Positions 27,101 to 31,692 of a stretch of DNA of 64,000 nucleotides are shown here, in pieces; position 1 is the stretch's first letter, and every line of letters starts with the position of its first letter. The position numbers and the translations under genes were made by a program. Under the pieces are notes generated by a model. That model had not been told where the DNA came from, did no database searches, and saw only the letters and a list, made by a program, of their open reading frames with translations. Source of the DNA: Serripes groenlandicus (Eukaryota; Mollusca; Bivalvia; Cardiida; Cardiidae); contig JASEVX010000001.1 of the NCBI GenBank assembly GCA_031761405.1, positions 202,200,390 to 202,264,389 of the forward strand. Reading direction: 5' to 3'.

Positions 27101-27376
27101 AGACCGAAATCAACATTTTCGTTGGATCCTTCAATGCAGTCAAGCCTTTTGGTACAACCTTTTATCAACAGTTGGCCCTCTGGTGGCAGTTACATGTACA
27201 TGTTTGTTGCGCGAGTATTGGTGGGTAAAAAGTGTGTTGGTAAAGGTGAAATGAGGCGCCCGGATGGAGATGCTCATACGGCTGTCGATCATGTGAGACA
27301 TTCGCGAATTTATGTGGTCTTTGAGAAGGGGCAGTGTTATCCTGAATACCTTATTGAATATTCAAAGAACAAATGA
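2469..27376 (+). CDS. RING1-IBR-PARP chimeric protein, 13 exons, 5' partial
   Basis: Joined exons: 2469-2579, 3347-3454, 5126-5484, 7384-7435 (or 7384-7503), 10076-10114, 11324-11530, 13780-13882, 15310-15382, 16889-17035, 18934-19079, 20624-20775, 22629-22718, 26487-27376. All junctions are GT-AG and the phases agree, giving 824 visible residues. Order: acidic disordered N-terminus (1-220), RING1 of RNF216/TRIAD3 type (236-283), IBR (327-368), then a PARP catalytic domain from about 385 to the end with H469, Y501 and I803 as the H-Y-I triad, which in known PARPs goes with mono-ADP-ribosylation. No RING2/Rcat is present. Residues 530-760 are a Ser/Thr/Pro-rich insert within the PARP fold. Inferred role: ADP-ribosylation coupled to ubiquitin-pathway binding, perhaps in stress or antiviral response as for PARP9-DTX3L; this is not shown by sequence. 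The upstream start lies outside the window. Confidence 0.85.
2640..2860. mobile_element. TTAACCC MITE, diverged left end
   Basis: The left end is degenerate (CCATTAACAATAAATCTGCAG). The internal hairpin is well preserved and the right end is GTGGGAAAGGGTTAG. It lies in the intron between exons a and b. Confidence 0.65.
3347..3454 (+). CDS. Exon b of RING1-IBR-PARP gene
   Basis: Acceptor ATATTTTTAG, donor AAAG|GTATTT, phase 1 on both sides. Encodes an acidic segment (ESIPDYEEIEDDVNVTITS and onward). The same phase and similar composition as the exons on each side suggest short acidic repeats (EEIEDD recurs at the start of the next exon). Confidence 0.65.
3729..4285. repeat. Tandemly amplified MITE left half plus one full MITE
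   Basis: AACCCTTTC recurs at about 3729, 3845, 3961 and 4077 (roughly 116-bp period); each unit holds only the left half of the MITE plus a short unrelated piece (CATCTGCCTCTACCC). The last unit continues into the hairpin and right end. Intronic. Confidence 0.75.
4578..4972. mobile_element. TTAACCC MITE, full copy followed by a truncated copy
   Basis: The full copy (4578-4807) has intact TTAACCCTTTCCCTCAT ends and the long hairpin. The second (4808-4972) lacks its left end and starts at AGCAGACGGCG, so the two share or overlap a boundary. A SINE tail (CAAGAATGTTGTGTGGAGAG) follows to about 5060. Confidence 0.75.
5126..5484 (+). CDS. Exon c of RING1-IBR-PARP gene
   Basis: Acceptor CTTTTTTAG, donor CAG|GTATGC, phase 1 in and 0 out. 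About 120 residues, hydrophilic and probably disordered, opening with DGEEIEDDIGIEV, a near repeat of the previous exon's EEIEDD block. No recognised domain. The open frame over 359 bp in AT-rich DNA is good evidence for coding. Confidence 0.7.
5514..5728. mobile_element. TTAACCC MITE directly after exon c
   Basis: Starts about 30 bp after the exon c donor with degraded TAATCCTTTCCC and ends AAAGGGTTAA. The hairpin GTGGCAAAAGGAGAAATT pairs with AATTTCTTCTTTTGTCAC. Confidence 0.7.
6391..6684 (+). mobile_element. tRNA-derived SINE, second copy, with 24-bp tail repeats
   Basis: Same A box (TGGTCGAGTGGTTAGC), B box and CTTGGGCAAGGCAC body as the copy at 2196. The 3' part has the AAAGCGGCGTAAAACCCCAA module seen in other SINEs here. 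It is followed by three copies of a CAGATAGCCTATTTTAAGTT unit (6617-6684). Confidence 0.75.
6813..7018. mobile_element. TTAACCC MITE with poly-T insertion
   Basis: TTAACCTTTTCCC left end, CTGCAG boxes, and a right end degraded to GGAAAAGCATTAA. A run of about 17 T interrupts the right half. Confidence 0.6.
7078..7345 (-). mobile_element. tRNA-derived SINE (second family), reverse orientation
   Basis: Read on the minus strand: ATGGTGTAGTGGTAGAATGT (A box), GGAGG, GGTTCCATCCCC (B box), then the shared tail module ATGGTAGTAATGGCTGCTCT, GACTGACTGGCT and a CACCAAACCATCAATCAATC end. Related copies are at 15590, 20842, 40490, 49127 and 59365. Confidence 0.8.
7384..7503 (+). CDS. Exon d of RING1-IBR-PARP gene (two possible donors)
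   Basis: Acceptor TGTTTTACAG. The short form ends at 7435 (TAG|GTAAAG), leaves phase 1 and joins in frame to the exon at 10076. The long form ends at 7503 (CAG|GTAATG), leaves phase 0 and adds a basic stretch (GKGKRSTMGTTRIKSSGKT); it would need a further exon that I do not see, or would end early. Confidence 0.55.
7524..7920. mobile_element. TTAACCC MITE plus partial second copy
   Basis: The full copy spans 7524-7750 (AACCCTTTCCCACAT to GGGAAAGGGTAA). From 7765 to 7920 there are fragments of a further copy (GCAGCAGAGGAC, CAATTTCTCCTTTACC). Lies 20 bp after the long donor of exon d. Confidence 0.65.
7921..8537. other. Intronic DNA with MITE fragments, no gene seen
   Basis: Includes a CA-rich stretch near 8035 and a degraded MITE right half (8430-8540). 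I see no exon-like segment with matching phase, although one would be needed here if the long form of exon d is used. Confidence 0.4.
8538..10040. mobile_element. Composite: MITE interrupted by pearl-like element
   Basis: The MITE left part (8538-8709) runs through the hairpin to GAGATTTTCCATTTTT; the pearl-like element fills 8710-9981 (AGCTCACCTG... to GGCCCTCTTGT); the MITE resumes TTTGACAAAATATGTTC and ends GGGAAAAGGTTA. The pearl core has about six units of roughly 166-170 bp. A SINE tail (9315-9462) is inserted in one core unit. A run of 29 G lies at 9071-9099. Confidence 0.8.
10076..10114 (+). CDS. Micro-exon e of RING1-IBR-PARP gene
   Basis: A 39-bp exon with acceptor TTATTGCAG and donor TTAG|GTTAGT, phase 1 on both sides, encoding ADKEQTRVDDEVL. 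It fits exactly between the short form of exon d and the RING1 exon. Because it is a multiple of three with equal phases it could be skipped without breaking the frame. Support is splice sites and phase only. Confidence 0.4.
   Translation, partial: QIKNRPELMMKC
10115..10620. repeat. Three intronic tandem copies, about 160-185 bp
   Basis: ATTCACCTAACATAG-type blocks start near 10131, 10316 and 10475, each followed by GCTAACGTTAAGCTGTCAAC and AGGTTGTCTAAATATA. The array begins at the donor site of micro-exon e. No coding character. Confidence 0.7.
10800..11300. mobile_element. Cluster of TTAACCC MITE copies before the RING1 exon
   Basis: Two or three nested partial copies (10800-11080) and one short full copy (11091-11300, TTAACCCTTTCCCACATTC to GGGAAAGGTTT). 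The last ends about 24 bp upstream of the RING1 exon, so its right end forms part of that intron's branch-point region. Confidence 0.65.
11324..11530 (+). CDS. Exon f: RING1 domain (RNF216-like)
   Basis: Acceptor ACACTTTCAG, donor CAGA|GTGAGT. Encodes a RING1 with C-x2-C near residue 236, then MVQCCDGHMVCMLC (Cys, His and Cys-x2-Cys ligands), then a later C-x4-C pair and NSSIPQSEL. Order and spacing follow human RNF216 (TRIAD3), whose RING1 has a C-x-DAH-x2-C-x2-C core and the same SIP/SFP-x-SEL ending. In RBR ligases RING1 binds the E2-ubiquitin conjugate. Confidence 0.85.
11600..12160. mobile_element. Element fragment and two MITEs after the RING1 exon
   Basis: 11620-11760 holds a GATGCCCTTGGCATCGTCAC palindrome followed by the usual 'GAAACTTGCTACAAATGTT' core of short pearl-like elements. 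11815-11900 is a MITE right half; 11950-12156 is a diverged full MITE with AACCATTTCCTACAT and GGGAAATGGTTAA ends. Confidence 0.55.
12161..12599. other. AT-rich intron with a degraded fold-back element
   Basis: 12388-12440 carries CTTCCCAGAGTTGTTGTTCC then CTTACACTCATGCATGCATG, a decayed relative of the perfect palindrome at 49161. Otherwise no gene or repeat recognised. Confidence 0.4.
12600..13495 (+). repeat. Pearl-like element with 'AGGTCAAAGGTCAAGGTCAC' cores
   Basis: Three to five degenerate core units of about 130-190 bp, each with TGATCTTCAAACTTGGTATG and a GTCAAGGTCACTGTGACC-like stretch; the right end is AACATGCTGTCCTCCGACAG then CTCTTGTTTA. Same architecture as other elements here, different core. 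Small open frames inside are repeat shadows. Confidence 0.65.
13780..13882 (+). CDS. Exon g: RING1-IBR linker helix
   Basis: Acceptor AATTATTCAG, donor GTCAA|GTAAGT. Encodes ELRKALPGIVLDLLEES and a further Glu/Lys-rich helix, matching the SELEKVLP-type helix that follows RING1 in RNF216. Phase 1 in and 2 out. The next exon completes the lysine codon immediately before the IBR. Confidence 0.8.
13911..14330. mobile_element. Two TTAACCC MITEs after exon g
   Basis: First copy about 13911-14120, with CTTTCTGACGCCTCTGCAGC and a decayed right end. Second copy about 14178-14330, truncated on the right after TGGTCTGCTGCAGAGGC. Confidence 0.6.
14621..14772 (+). repeat. Short pearl-like element remnant
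   Basis: Begins TAGCTCGACTTTTGAAAAAA, then ACGAGAGCTATTGTCATGAC, GTCC-rich, and ends CGGTGCTCTTGTTTA. Ends typical of the family, almost no core. Confidence 0.5.
14826..15290. mobile_element. TTAACCC MITE with internal insertion, ending at exon h
   Basis: Left end CCCTTTCCAACATACAAC after a C run; the hairpin (15121-15180) is well preserved; right end GTGGGAAGGGTTAA, ending 20 bp before the IBR exon. About 200 bp of unrelated DNA lies within. Confidence 0.6.
15310..15382 (+). CDS. Exon h: first half of IBR
   Basis: Acceptor TATCTGTAG, donor AAG|GTATGT. Encodes CPGCGYSGVL and FKCSKCKK, the first two Cys pairs of an IBR; RNF216 has CPSC and FSCPNPHC in the corresponding places. Confidence 0.85.
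15440..15733 (+). mobile_element. Short GTCTGTCTGTCC element and SINE 3' fragment
   Basis: 15440-15585: TACGTAGCATGGTAGGCAC..., GTCTGTCTGTCCGTC, ending CGTGCTCCGCGGAGCACTCC, a short element of pearl-like form. 15600-15733: tail of the second SINE family (ATGGTAGTAATGGCTGCCCT, GACTGACTGGTGTCAGG) without its tRNA head. Confidence 0.55.
15736..15965. mobile_element. TTAACCC MITE, well preserved
   Basis: A 230-bp copy with intact TTAACCCTTTCCGACAT and GTGGGAAAGGGTTAA ends and a near-perfect hairpin around GCTCGTTTTGAGC. One of the cleanest copies and a good reference for the family. Confidence 0.85.
16075..16145 (+). mobile_element. Partial tRNA-like SINE head
   Basis: GTCCCGAGTTCAAGCCCCGG is a B-box-like block with weak A-box remains upstream. 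Too diverged for a functional tRNA. Confidence 0.4.
16456..16855. mobile_element. Two abutting TTAACCC MITEs before exon i
   Basis: The first (16456-16620) lacks the hairpin's left arm. The second (16618-16855) is complete with TTAACCCTTTCC and GAGGGAAAGGGTTAA ends. They share the TTAA between them. The pair ends 33 bp before the fusion exon. Confidence 0.75.
16889..17035 (+). CDS. Exon i: end of IBR joined to start of PARP domain
   Basis: Acceptor CATTAACAG; donor ATG|GTTTGG is the weakest in the gene. The exon completes the IBR (NYCRLCGMEW, then QKQHDLC supplies the last Cys-Cys-His-Cys ligands) and, after about 15 residues, reads NIPAHWVIDPN, which resembles the LPAHW entry into PARP14-type catalytic domains. 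IBR and ART lie in one exon, so the fusion is direct. In RNF216 this position leads to RING2, which is absent here. Confidence 0.85.
17298..17960 (+). repeat. Pearl-like element (CCGGATTG ends) and a core fragment
   Basis: 17298-17731 starts TAGCCGGATTGCTCTAGCAA and ends CAATCCGGCCTTACCG then GGTTTCTTGTTTA; it has two core units of about 165 bp with CTGTCCGTCAACATTTTGG. 17740-17960 holds diverged 'TGATTGGTAAAGAAACAT' core DNA of the 166-bp family. Intronic. Confidence 0.6.
18051..18905. mobile_element. Run of TTAACCC MITE copies before exon j
   Basis: At least three copies: about 18051-18321 (good hairpin), 18327-18600 (with a second hairpin embedded) and 18597-18905 (hairpin GCAAATGGAGAAATTGCTCA with its complement). 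The last ends about 30 bp before exon j. Confidence 0.65.
18934..19079 (+). CDS. Exon j: PARP domain N-terminal part
   Basis: Acceptor TATCTGACAG, donor AGCTT|GTAAGT. Encodes GYSIVELDQM and later KIYRIQNQRLWEKYSL, the conserved segment of PARP7/11/12/14 catalytic domains (typical form: I-x-R-I/V-Q-N-x2-L-W-x2-Y) that precedes the donor-binding strand. Confidence 0.9.
19110..20085. mobile_element. MITE copies and fragments between exons j and k
   Basis: 19110-19400 contains a MITE whose left flank (AATAAAGCTTGTAAGTCA) copies the donor region of exon j, so exon-end sequence was duplicated with it (again near 19430). A further copy lies at 19862-20085. 19550-19860 is AT-rich with nothing recognised. 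Confidence 0.55.
20348..20577. mobile_element. TTAACCC MITE, intact, next to PARP exon k
   Basis: TTAACCCTTTCCCTCATACG to GAGGGAAAGGGTTAA, 230 bp, with TTAA at both ends. It ends 46 bp before the catalytic-histidine exon. Confidence 0.85.
20624..20775 (+). CDS. Exon k: PARP domain with catalytic histidine
   Basis: Acceptor GACCTACAG, donor CATG|GTATGT. Encodes NERRLFHGTHNDVIDSIC, containing the NAD-binding H-G-T histidine (H469), and GFDWRLSGKHGTVFGHG, the G-K-x-G-T-x-[FY]-G block before the catalytic tyrosine. Degenerate copies of its last roughly 85 bp plus the donor site recur in the following intron. Confidence 0.93.
20842..20995 (+). mobile_element. Degenerate tRNA-derived SINE (second family)
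   Basis: GTTGTAGTGGTAGAGCTTCT keeps the A box; the B box is eroded (AGGTTTGATGA). The tail GGTGTCAGGATAATGGACCA and GTTGAAAGTGGGGTGAAATA is recognisable. Confidence 0.6.
20996..21561 (+). repeat. Intronic tandem repeats derived from PARP exon k
   Basis: Three to four units of about 160 bp share long blocks with the end of exon k and its following intron: GGAGGGTTTTGATTGGAGG, GGTAAACAT..GAACTGTTTT, ATAATAGGGCACAGTACACA. They contain stops and no longer encode the PARP motif. They arose by local duplication of exon plus donor. Confidence 0.7.
21562..21822. mobile_element. MITE of a second family, TIR ATATGAGCC
   Basis: Left end ATATGAGCCGTTCCTTGAG, continuing AAAACCAACAT, repeats inverted at the right end with only a few mismatches over about 30 bp. 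Inside are palindromes around GCCTGCA...TGCAGGC. Length 261 bp, no coding. 27620-27700 holds a possible fragment of the same family. Confidence 0.75.
21840..22200 (+). repeat. 65-bp tandem array, likely derived from exon k
   Basis: Five units with TATATGGTATGTGGAACTGT, GGGCATGTTATGTAT and CACGGTACCAGGAATATACA. The first unit follows GATTGG and aligns with the exon k end (GATTGGAGG... TGGTAAACATGGAACAG ... GACATGGTATGTA). Open in several frames only because the unit lacks stops; not a gene. Confidence 0.65.
22629..22718 (+). CDS. Exon l: PARP domain with catalytic tyrosine
   Basis: Acceptor TTTTTTTCCAG, donor GCAG|GTAGGA. Encodes GTYFAKDARYS; Y501 is the second triad residue and matches GSYFARDASYS of PARP12-type enzymes. 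It continues TKYSSKNGLQWLPPKSNDA, where family members soon enter the [MF]-F-[LV]-A-[RK]-V-L strand; here that strand is postponed to late in the last exon. Confidence 0.92.
22899..23155 (+). repeat. Short pearl-like element inside the minisatellite
   Basis: ATAGGAGTCGCGCTTGTCGG to CTTCAGTGATATTTCTAG. A second copy at 42154-42477 has a fuller left end (ATACCCCCAGATACATAG) and a longer GGTCGGTCGGT run, so this copy is truncated on the left. Confidence 0.7.
23587..25246 (+). repeat. Pearl-like element with eight or more 'TCAGCAACCCCTG' cores
   Basis: Starts GTCTCGCCCACGATAGTGG and ends GGCGAGACACCCTCAGCCCG then GTCTTGTTTAG, with GTCTCGCC/GGCGAGAC as inverted ends. Core units of about 120-180 bp hold TTGAATTTTTCTGAAACTTT and TCAAGGTCATAATTGTGCAG. 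Inserted into the 30-bp minisatellite. No gene. Confidence 0.8.
26340..26460. mobile_element. TTAACCC MITE fragment before last exon
   Basis: GACTATTGAATACATTGTGG and CAAAAGGAGAAAGTGCTAAT are the hairpin's left arm; both ends are gone. Confidence 0.5.
26487..27376 (+). CDS. Last exon m: Ser/Thr/Pro-rich insert, then PARP C-terminus
   Basis: Acceptor is a T-run followed by ACAG, and the frame is open for 296 codons to TGA. Residues about 530-760 are low-complexity, rich in Ser, Thr, Pro, Asn and Gln, with a basic patch (KKMKTR, LRRKPPGK) that could act as a nuclear signal. Then the PARP fold resumes with YMFVARVLVGKKCVG, RIYVVFEKGQCYPEYLIEY and the stop. I803 in RIYVVF stands where PARP1 has its catalytic Glu, giving H-Y-I. 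An AATAAA at 27507-27512, inside a MITE, is a possible poly(A) signal. Confidence 0.92.
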
Positions 27377-27408
27377 TTCAGATTTGTTTGGATAAGTGAT
27401 CAAATGCG

Positions 27409-27585
27409 TTAACCTTTTCCCACATACAACAATTCAGCAGCAGACGACTTTGAAAACATCTACTCAAGATACCTAAAGTCTCTAGAAATGATGTTATAAT
27501 TACTGAAATAAAAGTTGACACAATGTTTTCAAAAGTCGTCTGCTGCAGATGCGTCAAAATGCATTTATAGGTGGGAAAGGGTTAA
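27409..27585. mobile_element. TTAACCC MITE in the 3' flank of the PARP gene
   Basis: A 177-bp copy lacking the hairpin, with good TTAACCTTTTCCCACAT and GTGGGAAAGGGTTAA ends. It starts 33 bp after the stop codon and carries the only AATAAA near the gene (27507-27512), so it may supply the poly(A) signal. Confidence 0.7.
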
Positions 27586-27739
27586 GTTAATTTAGTGTAA
27601 CATGTTAAATAACTGGAGGGCATTTGAGACTGGTGTATATCCAGATCACCCTGTGAATCAGTACAGTCTGATCTGGATCTGCACTGTCTCCCTAATAAGT
27701 CAAAGAAACATTCAAAAAGCCTCTTACATGTAATGTACA

Positions 27740-28104
27740 TTTAACCTTGACCCATGTATAGACACATTTTGATGCATCTACTGCAGTTGACTTTTGAAAA
27801 CATTGTGGCAAAAAGACAACGTTTGCAACTTGATTGAATGAAAATACTCCTATTTATAGAGATTCTCTTTATTTTTGCCATAACCGTCTCCCACATGTAT
27901 ACAACATATCTGCAAGAGACAATTTGACAAAATACTCGCAAAATTTGGAAAATATCTTTAAATGAAATAATTATTGATAGAGTTGAACCTTATGCCAAAT
28001 GGAAAATATGCTCAATATATGCAATTTCTCCATTCGCCATGATGTTTTCAAATGTCATCTGCTGCAGAGGCATCAGAAAGCGTCTTTATGTGGGAAAGGG
28101 TTAA
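27740..28104. mobile_element. Two decayed TTAACCC MITEs
   Basis: About 27740-27860 (left half with CTACTGCAGTTGAC) and about 27885-28104 (right end TGTGGGAAAGGGTTAA, hairpin of CAAATGGAAAATATGC type). Both diverged. Confidence 0.55.
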
Positions 28105-28150
28105 TGTTTTCAAAGTTGTCTGCTTTAGGTTTGTTGTATGTCGGAAAGGG

Positions 28151-28911
28151 TTAACCCTATCCTTATGTAGATGCTTTCTGACGCCTTCGTAGCAGACAGC
28201 TTTTTGAAAACATAATGAAAAAAGAAGAAATTGCTCAAAACAATGTCTTCCACTTTTAGTCACAGGTTATCCATTCAATTATAGAGATTTTCTATTTTTA
28301 GCTTGCCTATGCACGAAGTGCAGGGTGAGCTATTGTGATCACATTTTGTCCGTCGTCTGGCGTGCCCCGTGCGTCGTCAACATTTGCTCTTGTTAACACT
28401 CTACAGGCTACATTTTGCATCCAATCTTCATGAAAGTTTATCAGAACATTCATCTTTATCAAAACTGGGCCATATGAGGTCAAAAACTAGGTCACTAGGT
28501 AAAATTGAAGGGAAATCTTGTTAACACGCTGGAGGCCACATTTTCAACTTGAGCATATTGAAACTTTATCAGAATGTTTGTCTTGATTATATGTAAGTCA
28601 AGTTCTAACATGGGTCATGTTGGGTCAAGAAGTAGGTCACAAGGTCAAATTGAAGGAAAGTCTTGTTAACACTAGAGGCCGCAATGTTTCCTTCATAAGT
28701 TTGAATTTTTATCAGAATGTTTGTCTTAAAAATGTCTAGGTCAAGTACGAATATGGGTCATATTGGGTCAGAAACTAGGTCACTAGGTGTTTTGCATTGC
28801 AGTACATTGTATAATTAAGGTGAGCGATCTAGGGCCATCATGGCCCTCTTGTTTGATAAAATATGTTCAAAGTCGTCGGCTGCAGGATTGTTATATAAGG
28901 GAATGTGTTAA
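28151..28911. mobile_element. Composite: MITE interrupted by a different pearl-like element
   Basis: The MITE left part (28151-28298) ends GAGATTTTCTATTTTT; the pearl-like element is 28299-28851 (AGCTTGCCTATGCACGAAGT to GGCCCTCTTGT); the MITE resumes TTTGATAAAATATGTTC and ends AATGTGTTAA. The core (GTTAACAC...GAGGCC, AAACTAGGTCACTAGGT; about 130-bp units) differs from that of the composite at 8538, yet the insertion point is the same. Confidence 0.8.
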
Positions 28912-29147
28912 CAGGAATGTATTATGGGTGGACCTTTATAAAAATTGCTCAATCAATCTCGATTTGTCTGTAAATTTTGCTTCCAGGGGGAGCAGGTAGT
29001 TGGCTTGAAGTAAAAACTTTGAAAGTTTTTCACAGACCATTTCGCACTGCTTCAAACAACTCAAAACATTTCGGAAAAAGTAGGAATTTCTGTATTTAAC
29101 TATTTCTTTCATTCATAGAGAATCTAAATGACCCTTGTTTTATTATA

Positions 29148-29693
29148 AGCTCACCTGACCATGAAGTGCTCAAGGTGAGTTATTGTGATCGCCCCTTGTC
29201 CGGTATCTGCTGGATGTTGTTAGTATATCAACATCTTCTTCTCTGTAACCAGTAGGTCAATTGGGACAAAACTTCACAGAAAGCATCCTCTTAATGTCCT
29301 CACTAAAATTCCTTTAATTTCTTTTGATCCATGTAGAACTCTGGTTTACATGGCAACCATAAGAAAAAAAAATAAAAAAAAATATCTCCCAATCCGCTAT
29401 GCTGATTTTCAAATAATTTTGTAGAAATGTTTCTTTAGTAACCCTCTATCAGATTCCTTCAAGCCATAATGATTGGTTGAAACACATGGCCGCCAGGGGG
29501 CGGGGCTTTTTTGCATTATTTAGCTATAGTGAAAACTTTAAAAATCTTCTTTTCTGGCCAGTTTCTAAATAATTTTGTACAAGATTACTTCAAGGTATGT
29601 TGGTTGGTAAAAAAATAAGTTATTGTGGTATGGCATGACAAATTACATTGCATAATTCAGGTGAGCGATCCAGGGCCATCATGGCCCTCTTGT
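29148..29693 (+). repeat. Pearl-like element, 166-bp core family, short
   Basis: AGCTCACCTGACCATGAAGT to CAGGTGAGCGATCCAGGGCC, then CTCTTGT. Two core units with ACATGGCCGCCAGGGGGCGG. Not inside a MITE. Confidence 0.7.
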
Positions 29694-29706
29694 ATATTGT
29701 TACTTA

Positions 29707-30318
29707 TAACTCTTTCCCACATACAAAAGATCTGCAGCAGACGGGTTTGAAAGAAAATAATCGTAAAAATTATGGAAAATAAAAGTATAAATATTGAAAT
29801 AACGTTGAAAACATTGTGGCAAAGAGAAATTGCACTTTATATGTTGTTTGCTGCAGAGGTGTCTCATGTGTGCGTGTGGGAGGATGTTAAACAGTTTACA
29901 AATATCTTTTATTATTTTTAGAGATAAAGCAAAGCAGTTTTATTGTTAAATGTTATTTTTTCAGCAAATATCATTAAATATTATTATGAAATTTATATAC
30001 ATGTTTTATTTTTGTTAATTGCATAATTTTATGAGGGTAAATGAAGATGAACACTTCAATAAAAGTAGAAGGAATAATCAACAGCAGGCAAAGTTTAACC
30101 CTATCCCACATACAACAGGATTGCACCAGACGATTCTGAATACATCTTGGCACAAATAGGAAAAATCTCGGCAAATGAAATTATTGTATAGAGCTGAAAA
30201 CATTGTGGCAAAAGGGGGAAATTGCTCATTATGAGCAATTTCTCCTTTTGCCACAATGTTTTCAGAAGTTGTCTGCTGCAGAGATGTCGGAAAGGGTCTG
30301 TATGTAGGATAGGGTTAA
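29707..30318. mobile_element. Two TTAACCC MITEs flanking AT-rich DNA
   Basis: 29707-29891 is short and diverged (ends GAGGATGTTAAA). 30095-30318 is full length with a strong hairpin (CATTGTGGCAAAAGGGGGAA and complement). Between them is AT-rich DNA in which I see nothing. Confidence 0.65.
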
Positions 30319-30885
30319 ACTACCTTTTCCCATACGCTGATGTTTTCCAATGCATCTGCAACAGATGACTTTTGACATCATTGTGGATAAAGTAGAACTT
30401 TCTGAACATGAGCATTTTCTCCTTTGGCCACAATATTTTCACCTCTTTTCAATGTTTGCTTTTGTTTATAGAGATTTTCTATTTTGATGTTTTAGCCAAG
30501 ATGTTTTCTAAGTCATCTGCTGCAGTTGTGTTGTTTGAGTGATTTCTAAAGTCGTCCACTGCAGAAGCTTCAAAATGCGCCTTCACATCACATACTAATA
30601 ATAAGAATAAAGACTTTATTTACAGAGGCTGCACAGTTGGGCATGCCCAGTCTTCCCTGTGGGCCTCTGTTAGAAGATTTACAAATATTTACATATATAA
30701 GGTATCATACACATACATGTATTTATGTAGACAACTGTTGCATTGAAGATACCAGCACTGTTATGGGGCATAATTAATTCGAGTAAAAGATGTCCACCAC
30801 TATGCCACCATGAAAGAAATGTTGATTTCAATTTCTTTAAATTTTCACAGTTTTTGACAGTTGTGGAACATCGGAAGTGTTATTT

Positions 30886-31445
30886 TTATGCCCCGGCATA
30901 CAAAGTATGAGGGGCATATAGTTTTCCGGTCTGTTAGTCCGTCCGTCCGTTCGTCCGTTCGTCCGTCCCGCTCAGGTTAAAGTTTTTGGTCAAGTTAGAT
31001 TTTAGTGAACCTGATGTCCTATCATTATGAAACTTCACACAAATGACAATCAACATATCATTGTTTAAAAAGTTGTATCAATTTGAGGTTGGACCAACTG
31101 TTCGTCCGTCCGTTCGTCTGTCTGTTCGTCCATTCCATTCTCAGGTTAAAGTTTCTGGTTAAGTTAGATTTTAGTGAACCTGATGTCCTATCATTATGAA
31201 ACTTCACACAAATGACAATCAACATATCATTGTTTAAAAAATTGTATCAATTTGAGGTTGGACCAACTGTTCGTCCGTCCGTTCGTCTGTCTGTTCGTCC
31301 ATTCCATTCTCAGGTTAAAGTTTTTGGTCAAGTTAGATTTTAGTGAACCTGATGTCCTATCATTATGAAACTTCACATAATTTTTTGTTTTAAAATATAG
31401 TTAACAACCGGGGCATCCGTGTTCCATGGACACATTTTCTTGTTT
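30886..31445 (+). repeat. Pearl-like element with ATGCCCCGGCAT ends, three cores
   Basis: Starts ATGCCCCGGCATACAAAG, ends AACAACCGGGGCATCCGTG then TTTTCTTGTTTTT. Core units of about 178 bp contain TAGTGAACCTGATGTCCTAT and GAAACTTCACACAAATG, with GTCCGTTCGTC microsatellite between. The region 30330-30885 before it holds MITE fragments and an AT-rich stretch with no gene seen. Confidence 0.75.
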
Positions 31446-31692
31446 TTAATTGATATGGCATCTTTATGGTTATCTGCTTTAAAATCCTGGCAAGTTAATT
31501 TTAGACTTGCAAAGTGAAAACATGTAGAAACAGGGTGTTACATTCTAGATAAATTATATTTTGCTTTTTTTGTGAAGCCAGCTTTTGCAGGTCAACAAAC
31601 AGAAATCACATGTCTGGTGTCCATTTGTCTGTCTGTCTGTCGTGCTTTGGTTGGTAATATGGACACAAACATTCCTTTAAAGAAAAAAATGT

